Positions 1-12,559 of a stretch of 64,000 nucleotides of DNA are shown here, piece by piece. The stretch comes from Amia ocellicauda (lineage: Eukaryota; Chordata; Actinopteri; Amiiformes; Amiidae): NCBI RefSeq assembly GCF_036373705.1, contig NC_089867.1, forward strand, positions 14,699,001 through 14,763,000, given 5' to 3'. Position 1 is the stretch's first letter. Each line of letters begins with the position of its first letter. The translations under genes were made by a program, and so were the position numbers. The notes under the pieces were generated by a model that worked only from the letters and a program-made list of their open reading frames with translations, made no database searches and was not told the origin of the DNA.

Positions 1-42
1 TGATCTCATATGTGTTTGTTTTCGACGGGAACAACAGCTCAC

Positions 43-440
43 CTAAAATTGTAAAAACACTGCAAAGAGTCACAGAAGAGTGGATCTGAAGAAGATGGCG
101 AATACACCTCTGTCGGGTCTGGAGGGGCGTAGACTCAACTTCCGTCCACTGCTAATGACGTCACTCCGTACGATCTAACCAAAAACCACATTTGAGTCAT
201 TCTAATAGGGTTTTTCTCAAGCATGTTAATGTGTATTTAATATTGCGAAATGTTTACGTGGCCTATACTGTAGTACTGGCAGACAGCGATGAGATTAAGG
301 TTGAGCCAAATCATTAAAACGCGCCGCTCAGAGGGCGGAAATGGCGGCGGACGTGTTACGGCTGTGCTCCAGTGCACAGGGCACATGAGGCGCGCAGTTT
401 CCTTCACGAATCGCCCCGCCGGTGAGCCTCATGATCCACC
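43..440. promoter_or_regulatory. Probable bidirectional promoter with a perfect CRE
   Basis: A perfect palindromic CRE (TGACGTCA) lies at 156-163. An inverted ETS-like core (ACTTCCG) lies near 139-145, and YY1-like AAGATGGCG and AAATGGCGG motifs lie near 92 and 340. On the plus strand a CpG-rich stretch ends in a good splice donor after 421, which suits a non-coding first exon for the zinc-finger gene that starts coding at 1132. On the minus strand a donor (AG then GTGAGC) directly below 43 suggests a divergent transcript whose body lies outside the window. The exon calls are inference from splice motifs only. Confidence 0.5.
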
Positions 441-1131
441 AACTGTAGTCCCCACATACAAAAGGTCGGTGAGACTTTTACATTAAACATGTGTGCCAAT
501 GCTGAGCTGTTTATCCTGGGCTATGGGCAGACCATATTGAATATATCGTGCCCGGACCGTGTACACTGCTCGAAGGGGAGCAGGACTGTGATCGAGATGT
601 CGCCGTCCGTGTTTCCAGACGGAGTATTATTACCGTTGGGCCGCCTCTCTGTCCGGTTTTGTCAATTTCAAAACATCCGGATGAGAGAAATACACAGGCG
701 TGGGAGCCAGACAGACATGTTAAAATGTCAGAACTGGGTTGTTTATTTATAACCGTATATATTTAAAACGGTAGCTTGCTTATCCAACGTGTTCCGATGA
801 TAGACCTATGAATAAACGCGCTTTAAATGAAACCTGGTGGTTGCCATATTGTCTACAGACGGCTCTGTTTGTAAAGCGGATTGATCAGCTTTCACAGGTA
901 ATATTAAGTGTGACTGATTAGGCTGTGCCCGATTTGATCAGTACGGTGTTGTACTCGGGCCCCTCATATACAGCGGTGGATCCAACATCGACCTTAATCT
1001 GTTGCCTCTTCACACTGATTCTACTGCCATACCCAGAGCCGCCATGTGTTTCTGTAACTAAATGCTGAAATTGTATTTACAGGATGCTTTGAAATCTGAA
1101 ACGTATGACAAAATAAAAACAACAACCAAAA

Positions 1132-4100
1132 ATGACAGCCCGAGAAGAGAAACAGCAGCTGAAAAAGGAAAAGGATCAGGGGAAAGTGAAGGAGATCAGT
1201 GGTGCTGAGAGCGGATGGACCGGCCAGGTGTTTTGCCAGGTGAGATGGTGGCACAAGGTCTGGTCTTCAGCCTCCTCCTCCTCGGAGAGACCAGCAGTGA
1301 TCCGGGATTGAGATCACTCTTCCCTGTCAGTTGTATAGGCTACGTCCCTGTTCCCCTCCGCAGCCATACTTCTGATGAGTTTAAAATCACACACAATAAT
1401 AATACCAATACATAATGTGTAGCTTTTAATGCATACGTGTTTCTCAGTAAATTCTTCTCTAACATAGTGGATTCAAATAAAAAAATGGCACAGAAGTAAC
1501 TAAACTGCAGTCCTTGAATGACATAGTGTTGTTGCTGTTGCCCAGGATGTGTGAAGATTCTACAGTTTCGGTTTAATTGGACAAGCAAAATTATATTGAG
1601 CTTGCTGTTATTACGGCTGTGATGGAAGGAAATGTAAATAAATTGCAACCCTTCCTCCCTGAAACCCTTTTGATCCAAGGTCTAATATTTGTTTCTCCAT
1701 TGCAGATCTGTCAACTCTTGTGCACAAATTACGATCTTCACCTGAACGGAAAAAAACATAATCAGGTGATTTTTAATGCAACAAGAATTCATTTGCAAAA
1801 TCTCAGGTACTTGGGTTATTTGGGGTCTTGTCGTTGAGAGTTCTGTGGCCAGTTGCATAGTACACTATTGTATAACCTAAATATTAAACGCAGCAGCTTT
1901 TATTTAAGTGTCGTATTGACTTTGGTCTGTTAAGGTGCTTTGTGCCACATGCTTCTAACTAAAACAACACTTAAGGGGAAAATGAAGTTGTTTCATGCAC
2001 TTCAGCAATGAGCCTTAAGTAGCCATATAACTGTGCAGCTTGTCAGAGCAGCCTCTGTGCTCCTCTGTGTTGCTGCTCCTCATTTTGGTTCTCCTGTCTT
2101 TTTATTTTCCCGGTGGTCGCACAACTTTTCTGCTAAAGAAATTGGCAAATCTTAGGAAGCAAGGTATGTGAGGCTATTTCTTTCCTTTTCCTTCATTAAT
2201 TACAGTACACACTCTCGTCATTGTGCGGAGAGGGTGTGCTTCTGGTACAGCGAGTCTCCTGACTGTACTTCATCCACAATTCTCCACATTTCCTGACTTT
2301 GGTTACACTTTTTGCACCTTTTTTTATTATTATAATTATTTTTTATATAAACACACATTTCCTAGCCTCCAGTTTTCCACCCTGATGGCCCTATGTCTGA
2401 GCCTTTTCTACACAGAATTTAAATCACACTTGACATGTTCCCAGTTTACGTGCCAATGTGGAAATGTTTCTTTTTGTCTTTGACAGAGAAGCATGGCGGG
2501 GTGGATCCTGAAGCAACGCAGGGAGGACCAGGTAACTTTTGGGGCCGTGTTATTAAAATCTTTACATCAAGCTAGGGTAACACCTGTTTTTCCTAATGAG
2601 TAAAACAAAATAAACTATTTGTTAGTTTATGATGCAAAAATTTGCTGTGCCATATCAAACTTTAACTCAGTGGTGCCTTTTTTAATCAGAATATGCACAG
2701 GAGAAGGAACCAAAAAAAAGGAAGAAAGAAAGAAAAGAATTGGGAGATCCCCCATTTTGCAAGGTAAGCTGGTGGACTCATTGATCAGCTGGGACTGAGT
2801 TCTCTCCTCTGTATAAGTCCCTCACTCAGACAGGCAGCATCCAGTACAGTACCTTTGTATTGAGCTACTCTGTTTAATGTCCAGCAAAAAAAAAACACCT
2901 TTTCCAGTCCATTTTCTATTAACCCTCTTCAAAGCAGCTGATTAAGTGACCCCGAATGATATTGTAGAAATGGCTTTGCAACCAGAATTCTTCTTTCACC
3001 CATTTTACTGTGTACCGACTAATTTTATTGTTAGTATTGGTTAAAATGTTGTTTTGTTTATCTCCTTAATAGTTATGTCAGTTCCAGAGCCTAAACAGAG
3101 AGAATTTCCATACGCATCTGTGTGGAAAAAAGCACCAGAAGGTAATTTTCCTCTGTTTTTTGAAGCTATGTAATAAAGTATGTAATCTTGGGTACAGTTA
3201 GTTTTCAATAGTCACATACTGCATTTGAAACAATGTTATGTGTTAGATTCATAAATACTGTTTAAGCCAGTTATTAGATTTTAGAGTTTTTTTAATGTTG
3301 TTTCAGCCCTAGACAGGAAACTAGAATATCCTGTATATTGAACCGATTTAGGAAAACTTTTGATTCCCACTCCAGTTAATAATCATGGCACTACTAGGTC
3401 TGCATAGACGATTCTGTTGTGAGTTTTACCAGCATTCAGTTTTCATTGCTGCATCTCTCACTCTGCCCTTTGTCCTCTTTTTCTCTGTCACCCCAGAAAG
3501 TGCTAGCGATCAGGAGTGCAGGTATGTGAGCCACCTTTCCTGTAACTTTCGTAGGTCAGTGACTCTACTGATGTTATGAACTGGGGTCTGTGTGCAGTGG
3601 GGATGTCTTTGGCAGGTCTTGGTCACTCCTCCACCGCCATGATTAAACTCCACGACACAAACCACCCCTGTCCTTGAAGTGTGTGTGGTGTTCATCTGTC
3701 AGTAGTCTTTATTCTTTAATACAATCTGTAATTTGAATCCTCTCTCTCTCTCTCTCTCCTCCCCTCTGCCAGAAGCTGCTGACCCCAAGGCAAACACAGG
3801 TAAGCAGATTCCAGAAGCGCAGACCCTGTCCTCCATAATAAACACCGGCTGACATGGCCACTAGCAGTGCAGGCGGTGTGGGTCAACTTTTACAATGTGC
3901 CCTTATTGACCACTGTTATTTTACAATGTGCCGTTACTGCACCATTGCTCACCGGACTCGTGGGTCCATAGCATGTGGAGTCAGAGACTGGTGAACATGT
4001 AATATCGTAAGTGAGGCAATCCACTGGGAATGTTTTCTGTGACTGTAAGAATTTGTGGCTGTTTATGTGATCATTAAGGATGCAATATCTTGATAAAGCA

Positions 4101-7100
4101 GAAATGCCTGTTTTCAAGAATATAATTGTGTAAATATTTAAGCAACACCCTTTGAAAATGTAACTGTTGGTTACATAAGACCCTTCCAAAGATGTTTCTG
4201 GACAGATCTGTACCAATAAGTGTTGTCAGTTATTGTGTGGGTTTCGCCCAAATTAAATTAGTACTTGTACAGTTTTGTTGTTGTCAGAAGTTTGTTTTTT
4301 AGTGTTCTTCGCAGAGACTTTCTGTAAAGCAGTAGGAACCTCAGTCCGATCACTCCCTCTCCCGTTTCCGGTTTCAGGTCCAGCTTTGCCCTTGAAAGAT
4401 TACATTAAAAGTAAAAAGAGGGTCGAGCCCATCATAGGTGAGTACCACTGCTACTTACACAAGGATTTGGTGTGTGTGTGTGTGTAGGTGTTTGTGTATC
4501 TTTGTGTCTGCATGTGTTTACACGCTCACTGGGCCTCTCTCCTCCTGCAGGGCTGCAGTTTGTGACGGAATGCCGCATCTCTAACTCCCCCAAGTCTCCG
4601 GTTTATTTGTGTCACTTCTGTTCAGAAAGTATGAACAAAAAACAGATAATCCTGCACCTCACGAGCTGGCAGCACCGCTTCGCCTACCTGGTGAGTAAAG
4701 CCGTGTTCAGCTCCAGTGCGGCACAAGCTGCGTGGGTCGCCTGCAGATTATCCATTTCTGATTCCTGGTGGGCTGTGGCAGATGGGGCATGGTTAAGATA
4801 GGCAGAGAGAAACAGATGTCTTTGAGGTCTTTGGTGTCATTCAAGGATCCTATCCAGTCTGTTTTTGAATGTTCCCAAATTGTCTCTTCAGCCACATCGC
4901 TGGGGAGTTTGTTCAGATTGTGACGCCTCTCTGTGTGAAGAAGTGTCTCCTGTTTTTTGTCTTGAATGCCTTGAAGCCCAATTTCCATTTGTGTCCCCGG
5001 GTGCGTGTGTCCCTGCTGATCTGGAAAAGCTCCTCTGGTTTGATGTGGTCGATGCCTTTCATGTTTTTATGAATTCCTTATTCTTCCAGGTGCGCAAGTT
5101 TCCAGAGCTGCTGCCCTATGGCTGGATGTACAAGAACTTTGAACACATGGAGTCGGTGCTGCAGCACAGAGCCTCCACAGTGGAGATGAGGGAGGGGCCC
5201 GGCCAGTGTGAGGTACTTCAGTCCCTGACTGCATCGAGGGGAATACTGGGCCGACCTCTCTCAGAGCAGCGGGTTCCAGCTCGATTCGTGGAGAGTCAGT
5301 GTCTTCTGGGTGTTTGGTATTCCTGCCAACCCAAGCTCCCACTTGCCAAGTTGCTCGGACTAGCCGATGAATGGGACAAGTTCAGTGACTACACTGTATA
5401 TTGTGTTATTAAGTAGTGGCACACTGAATCTTAATGAATATATTAAGCCAGTAGAATGTATTAAGCCACTTTTTATATTTAACATCAACATTTTCGGTTT
5501 CTTTGCTCAGATTATCATCCTACCAGATACCTATAACTATGAAGAAGTTCAGGTTGTCAGGCCTTGCTCCAGTAAGTGTTTGAACTTCCTGTTCCTGTTT
5601 GACTGAACTGTGTTTCAGTGCTGTTTTCGTTGCTGTCTTCTGAGATAAAAACATTAATGCCAATCTCTCTGGGCACACAGATTTTTTAAATATATATATA
5701 TATATGAGGAATACATTAAATACCATATCCCCACAGTTTCACCACTGCTCCTTTTCATACAAGTAATTAATGAAGTATTAAGTACTGTAAAGCTGGTCAC
5801 TGTAGAGAATATCCCATGTCTTTGAATAGCTCTGTGCTGTGAAATATTTAAGGTTTGAACATTGCCCTCCTCACAAACTACTCATTCATCTCTGCTAATT
5901 AACAGATACAGGAAATGACAGTAACGGTACAGCAGCGAGACCGATGACCCTGCAGCAGTACATTGGAGACCCCCAGCGGACTCAGCCCTTGCTTGGTGAG
6001 AACAGCAGCCGGGGAGAGCGGGAGCAGCGGACCTCAGAGTAGATCACAGACAGGAAGCTTCACACTAAGCTTGATACATAGCAGGAGCCCCTGTTATTAG
6101 TTTTCAGTTATCGTTGAACGCATACTGTAGTCTTGCCCAAAGTGAAGACACTTGACATCCCCCCTGTGCATCCGTTTGTCATGTATGTATTTGTCTCTGC
6201 ACGCATGCAGGTCTGAGGTTTCTGACAGAGTTCAGACAGAGTGACGGGAGCGAGCCCCATGTCTACCTTTGTGAGGTCTGCAAGAAGAAGGTGTCTGATG
6301 AGTTCATCCTCTCGCACATGACCGGCTTCAAGCATGTGGTCAGCTGCCTGGTGAGTGTTGCGGTTGCAGCCATCTTAATGCATCACAAGAAATGAACCAG
6401 AAAAGGGGAGAGGAATTTTATCTTGATCAACCGAAAATCTGACCGATCCTTGTCAGTCTTGTTCCTGGACATGGTGACTGAAGATGATGAAGACAGATGG
6501 GTAATGTTTTTCTTTCAGGAGCACCTGGGTCACAATCCTCTGGACAAAGATAACCTCCCTAAAGATGTGATTGATCGGTCCAAGGTGCTGACGGAGATGG
6601 CCAAGCAGGTGAAGGAAACAGAGGCCCCAGAGGACGTGCAGGTGAGTTTGGGTGGATTGGTGGGGGAGGGTGGAGGCTAGGAGGGAGAAGCCTGGCTGCA
6701 CCTCTGGGCTGAGGTATGTTTGTGATAGGAGTGTGTGGTGTGTGACCCAGCACAGGATAGCTTGGTGCTGGTCAGGTCATATTCAGGCAAGACACAGACA
6801 TATGTAGCCTGAATGCAGCATAATACAGAGAGATGGCAGCCCTGGCTCTGGAGAGATCATGAGACTATATCTACATTAATCGTGTTCTTCCCCGGCGAGA
6901 GGCCACAATGCTAGAGGTGCCCTTGCACATGGCTAAACGCACACATGGTTTCTATTTCTGCTCAAAGTGTGTTCACTTTTTTGTATATATTTTGTGCTCC
7001 TCTTGTTTTGAAGATTATGAAATTGAATCCACTGGCCATGAAACAAATCAGAGGGATGTCGGTTCACTTTGGTAAGTCAGTGGAATCTCTGCTATTAAAT

Positions 7101-10100
7101 GTGGAAATAGTTCTAAATGTCAAATACATTACAATAATGTTTAAATGCAAATCAATCTATAAATAAGCTAAATGTTTTGCAGATTCCAATGCTAAGGATC
7201 TTCCCTCCTTGCATGCAATGTAGAATGGCCTTCAGTAATGCTGTGCACTTTCTCACCGATGCTCCGTGTCTCCTGAGCAGTCTTGAGTTGTCCTGTGCTG
7301 TCCCCAGTTGTCCAATGTTGTCCTGAGTGTGCTGTATCTCTCCACACAGCTCTGAAAATGATGCAGAAGATCAAGAAGGCGAGTGGGGAGCAGGGCGCTG
7401 GCCAGCCTGAAGGTGTGTACAGTCCACGGAGAGGACACCACCGTACCGTTACAGCCTGTACTGAGCCCGATCTGTGACTCTACGTCATCTTTACTCACCT
7501 TGTGCGGTCGTCTGGTCTGGCCACCAGGGGAGAAAATGCTTCTGTGTTTCTTTTTGTTTGTTTACACCCCCCCAACCAATGCCAGCGTGAGTTCCCAGTC
7601 CCCAGTCGTCCCCATGTTGTCCTGAGTGTCCTGTGTTTCTCTCCACACAGATGGGGAGATCCAGAAGATGATTGAGGAGCTGATGGCTGACCAGACCGGA
7701 GGTGTGCACTCTGCGACCGTGATCATATGTTCTGGTGTTCCTGGCTCTGCTTTGCAGATTGACATTGATGTATTTTCTCTCCTGTTTGCTTGAGGAACTC
7801 CAATACCTGAGATGCAGCTTTTAAAAACAGTTTAGAAATCCTGTGGTCACAGTTTAGACTACAAAAGTTATAAACCTGAAGCACACAAAGTGGTGGATCA
7901 TATTCCCTACTGGTGATTTCAGTACTTCTCAGTTGGAGGTGCAGGTAGTTTTTGTGTGTGGCCCTTATTTAATCTTTCGTTTTTCCCAGTTGATACAGAT
8001 ACTAAATCCAACAGCAAAGGCAGCACACACACTGCACAGAAGCAGCAAAGTAAACCTGTAAACAGGGGTGAGTGGAACTGCTGGTGGGTGCGTACCTGTA
8101 TGTACAGGTGCATAGTGAACATCCCAGTTCTTGCAAAACAAAAAGCATTTCAGACACGAGTGAGTTTCCTCAAAAACACACTGAGTTACAAACGTTCACA
8201 GATGAGAAGGAGCCCAGTTGGCCCATCTAGCTCAAAACTCTATCAGTGCTGAGAGGGTGTAGATGCTTGCATGAATGCACAATAAAAATAATCTATTAAA
8301 ACTACAGAAAATAATAATACATAAGGAATATGCTTATGTGGGTATGTATAGTTTAGCACTATGGTCTGAAGGTTTGCTATTCTGAGACTCCTGGCTTCCT
8401 GTGTGTGTTTGTGTGTTGCAGCTGTTGAGGAAGGACCAACTTTAGCGTGCTCTGTGGTGCTGGTGGACTATCTGAAGAGTCCGTTCAGGACGGAGCCTGT
8501 GATTGGTGAGTACCTCTGAGTTTCAGGCACTGTTTTCCACGACATACACATGCAGCTGCCGGAGTGATAGAATTTCTGACTCATAGTGTTTCTAGGTGTG
8601 TTATTATCTGAAGGGAACAACTGTTTTACAAAAGCAACCTGACATAGCCCTGGAATACACCCCCAGTTAAAGCACATCACTTTAAAGGCGTCATTCTGAA
8701 TTGTGTCCAGAGGCTTATTACATCTACCTTAAGGAAAGCTACCGTCAAGTTATGAATCTGTGCAAGTCGGTAGGTCAAAAGCAAGTCTTTATTTAAAACA
8801 GTTATTAGTATTGTATTTATTTTTGTCTTCGTATTCTCTGCACAGGTCTGAGTTCTATTATAGAGTGCCGCAGTTCCATAGGATGGCCCCCACCCTACTA
8901 TTACCTGTGTGAGCTGTGCACCGCCAAGATGAGGGAGGATTACATCATCAGTCACATCATCAGCTCCCTCCATCGCTTCTTCTACATTGTGAGTCAGGCA
9001 TTCATTCCTTCAAAAAGAACATCGCACGATCTAGAACTGGAATAATTAGAGCATTCTTATTTTGCCTCAATAAAAATAAAACTATGGCGTTTAATATCCT
9101 GAAAATGCAATCAAAAAATAGTCATAAATAATATTGCAAATGCACCGGAGTACGTGGGTGTGGATTGTTGTCCGTTTCTCTCCTGGTGTGATTGTGTGTC
9201 CCCTTCATCTTGTGTGTCTGTGTCTTCAGAAAGCCTGCAATCCCAGCCTCCTTGACAGCAGTGAGAAGGATCCCCAGCTGAGCACCATGGGCCCCTTTCT
9301 GCACAAGACAGCCAGCGACCTCCAGGAGCAGGAGGGCCATGGCGAGGTGCAGGTAATCAATCGGCTCTGGCTGTTTGTCCTTGTCCCTGTTACTAGGACT
9401 CGGTGAGACTTTATTTAATTTGATCAAGGCCTCTCGTTCACCCTCACTCCGCAAGCTCCCCGAGATCCTGTATTGTCTCTGTGCCAGTGTTGAATCAGTG
9501 CACAGCAGGGTCGCTCATGTGTTTTTTTTGTATTCCAGGTGGTGACACTGTCTCATGCGATTTACAATAAAATTGTGTTGCAAAGCTATCAGTCAGGTAA
9601 ATTTCTTCTCCTTATTATATTTTTACTTTTGTTTCTTATCCCCTTAATGTTTCCTAACAGTTTATTAATTAATGCCCTGTTTGCTTGCTGCACACAGCCT
9701 ACATGGAGGTGAAGGATGCCAGGCAGTACAAACTAGGACTGTTTACAGGTATGGACAGTGTGTGCTTGAGTTGAGGGGTCTGAATACTTATGCAATGAAC
9801 ATGTTGCATTTTTTTCTCTTTTTGTAAAGTTCTTGCTGACATTTGCTGTAACTCATTCTTAAAAGTCTTCAGATTTAGCATCACATTTTTGGATGAAATA
9901 TTAAGTTATAATAATATGTAGGCATTTTGTAATATCACAACACCAAAGGAAGGGTCTGAATACTTTTGCAAGGCATTGTATATTTTGAATATTTAAAATA
10001 TAAGGTCTCATTCTCGTACATTGTCATTCTCAGGTCTCATTACAGGATTGAAGAAACCAACTCGGAGAGAGCGCCATCGGACCCGCAAGCCTGAGACAGG

Positions 10101-12559
10101 ACTGGACCACAGGACTCTGAAGGGCGGGTCGCACACTGACGAACCTGCCAAGTACTCCGACCACAAGCATGCCAGACGCCGACCTCGGACTGGGCACCGG
10201 AGCAGGTCTCGAGAGCCTGCAGAGCGATGGTCTGGAGAGCCGTGGAGATCCACACATGACCACAGAGAGTTGGCAGGGTACGAGGAGATAACTGGAGACC
10301 GTGGGCATCCACAACCCGCTGAGCACTTCACCCCAAGACACGGCCTCCCTCAGTATTTAGCCAGCAGGAACCCTGAGGACATCGGAACATCAGAAGGGGG
10401 TCTCCCTCACATGCACCCTGACAGTCAGTCTGCTCTGATGCATCAGCATGGCTACCAGGGCCACCAGCAGCTGGATGCACAGCCCATCCTGATGCGCCCT
10501 CTCAGCCCCCACCGCCAGCCATTCCCAAAGAGGAGGCCGTCTCCAATGTGTGCCCTTGATCGGGAGTTTTACCCAGAGCGGCATGCTGGTCCCCATGGGC
10601 AGGCGTTCCCTTCAGGTGTCCAGGAGAATGTGTTCCCAGATGTAACACCAGTTCCTACACCAGGTGAGGGCCGGACTGTCCTGCTACACCCTGTGGGTCC
10701 CCAGGGACACACACTGCCAAGGAGATTGCCAGCTCATCTGCCCCCTGAGGGCCTGATGGTAACGGTGCGGCCCTCCATTGTGCAGGATGAGAGGTTTCCA
10801 GAGAGAATGCCAGAATCTGCCGTGCGGTATGAATCTCGGAGATCTGTAATGCTCCCTGGAAGCTCTCTGAGTCGGACATTCCCAGAGAGGACAGGTCAAG
10901 ACCGCACAGCGTACCCCAATAGAACTGAGAGCAAGAGGTTTGCCAGAGAGGTGGACGAAGGTGGCAAAGGGAAGCACAGCTTTAAGGAGGAGAAGAAACA
11001 GAAGCTGCTGGAACTCCTCATGGGTCTGCTGGATTCCGAAGGGACAGAAGGTGTCACACATCACAAACCAGACCAACACCAGATGATGCCGGGAAGCACA
11101 GCACCCTTGGGTTTGACCGAACACCTTCCTGACAGGCACTCTGGCACAGCCCCTCCCAGGAGGATCCACCCCACTAAAGAGCAGATGGTCATCGAATATG
11201 AATACTCACGTGGTCGTGATGATGAAAGCCCATTGTCTGCACCAGACCTCGACCAACACAGATCCTCCTGGGCAGGCGGTGGCAGTGGCCGGGGGCACAG
11301 TTGGGGCATGGAGTTTGACACAAGCTTCCCTGCTGTTCCAGGGAATACAGATCACAGAAAACACCACAGTGCCATGAAGCAGGAGGAATCCTGGGCCACT
11401 TCCCAACGAGGGGAAGGTTTCTCACATGACCGGTATACTGAGGAACTTGAATCTGCATGCTATGATGCAGGCAGGTATGCAGGGCCACAGGGTGGCAGCG
11501 AGTTCCCTGCACCGGCTGGATACAATAGAGTCCCTGCCAAAGTCGGGGGCCAGAATGTGAGCGAGTTCCTCAGAGGGATACGATATTCTGAAGACCGCAC
11601 CAGGAGGACCAGCCCCTCAGGGTCCCATGCTACCAGGCTGGCCACAGCTCCTGGAGAGGGGTACTGGGGGGAGGCAGCAGCAGGACGAGGGTATAGAGAT
11701 AGGGTACAGGGGGTCAGGGACAACAAGACAGGTGGCCTGGTTGGAGATAGGTGGTCAACCAACTACTCGGTTGGAGGAATACCTTTTGGTCCGGGTGGAA
11801 GACTTGCTGCTGCTTCGGCCTATCCCCCCGAGGCTACCCAAGGCAGACAGCTGGACAGGACATCTGTCTTGGGGAAGAGGGGTTGGGAGAAACTTGATGG
11901 GTTTCAGCCCTCTCCTTATGGAGGCTATGAAAACTGGGAGTCTCAGAGGTGAGTGTCTTTCAGACTGCAGGGGGTGACTCGCAGGGTCTTGCTCTGATGG
12001 CCCACTTGAGATGTATAGAGGTGATCGGTGTCTGCCAATGCTGAATCCTCTGGTTGAGCCAATACAAAGTGCTATAGCTGAGTACAGCACTATATTCAGT
12101 CTGCTTTGCTTAGTGTGATTGTGTCATGTGTTGTTCTTATTATATATAGCGCATTCAGTGCATGATGGGTCCTTTGGGCTGTGGAGTCTCTGGGACAAGT
12201 CTGTCAGCACTGTGTGATCAGTGCAGCTGTCCGAGACCCTCACCCACCCTCTCGGCCCCTGTGTCTCTGCACAGACTCAGCCCTAACCCAGTCGCTCTCT
12301 CTTTCTCCGTGTCCTCTCACCACAGCCCTCGACCTCCTCCCACCAAAATCCCTGGGTTGGATCAGTCTGACTCTCAGAAGGTAAGGCAGGGCCGGTAAAT
12401 ATATGTATATTCAAGTATTGCTGTTTGTTTTTTTGTTTTTTTATAGAAGGAACATGGCTGCTCAACTGTAATTGATAGATTTTGAGGGATTTGTTTTATT
12501 GCTTCCAGGATCCCACGGAGGAGTTAATGAAATTGTGGAAGAATATCTCCCGGGAGCAG
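1132..12559 (+). CDS. Multi-exon protein with five U1/matrin-like zinc fingers (unnamed)
   Basis: I do not recognise a named orthologue. Twenty-seven exons join in frame (1300 codons): 1132-1239, 1706-1765, 2139-2163, 2487-2531, 2690-2763, 3073-3141, 3497-3521, 3773-3799, 4378-4437, 4551-4690, 5090-5212, 5511-5571, 5906-5995, 6211-6350, 6519-6641, 7014-7071, 7350-7412, 7651-7701, 7990-8067, 8422-8505, 8846-8988, 9230-9352, 9539-9596, 9698-9748, 10034-11948, 12326-12380, 12509-12559. All have canonical splice sites and matching phases. Fingers 1 and 2 (VFCQ-ICQ..., PPFCK-LCQ...) are each split by an intron inside CxxC. Fingers 3-5 (YLCHFC, YLCEVC, YLCELC) are C-x2-C-x11-H-x5-H. This finger type often binds double-stranded RNA or works in RNA processing, so a nuclear RNA role is inference. 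The large exon encodes about 638 residues rich in R, H, P and G, with recurring FPER-like motifs. The start is the first ATG that leads into the frame. The true stop is unresolved: reading past 12559 stops after two more codons. Confidence 0.85.
4820..5085. repeat. Interspersed repeat fragment (LINE/SINE-derived)
   Basis: This intronic block shares an exact 18-base stretch (4843-4860) with the repeat at 22195-22455 and continues into what I recognise as the later part of the same fish repeat family. It ends only a few bases before the acceptor of the exon at 5090. The family name is uncertain; a CR1/L2-type LINE tail is my best guess. Confidence 0.55.
7290..7650 (+). repeat. Duplicated intron-acceptor segments beside two short exons
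   Basis: The roughly 50 bases before the exon at 7350 and those before the exon at 7651 are near copies. Both contain a 'cccagt-gtcc-atgttgtcctgagtgt' core and both end in the same acceptor, ctccacacag. The two exons have the same phase (1 to 1) and similar lengths (63 and 51 nt). This points to a local tandem duplication inside the zinc-finger gene. Confidence 0.6.
8160..8250. repeat. Short relic of the 'aacataagaaagtttacaaa' repeat family
   Basis: The stretch resembles the head of the repeat at 22195 (a 'gttacaaacg...agaaggagcc...ggcccatctagctc' pattern) but is degraded. It lies in the intron between the exons ending at 8067 and starting at 8422. Confidence 0.4.
9774..9990. mobile_element. 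Tc1/mariner transposon 3' relic
   Basis: The stretch carries the wording typical of fish Tc1 element ends: a 'ggggtctgaatacttatgcaa' style block at its left and a 'gggtctgaatacttttgcaa' block near 9955. No transposase reading frame is left. It sits in the last short intron before the large exon of the zinc-finger gene. Confidence 0.6.
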
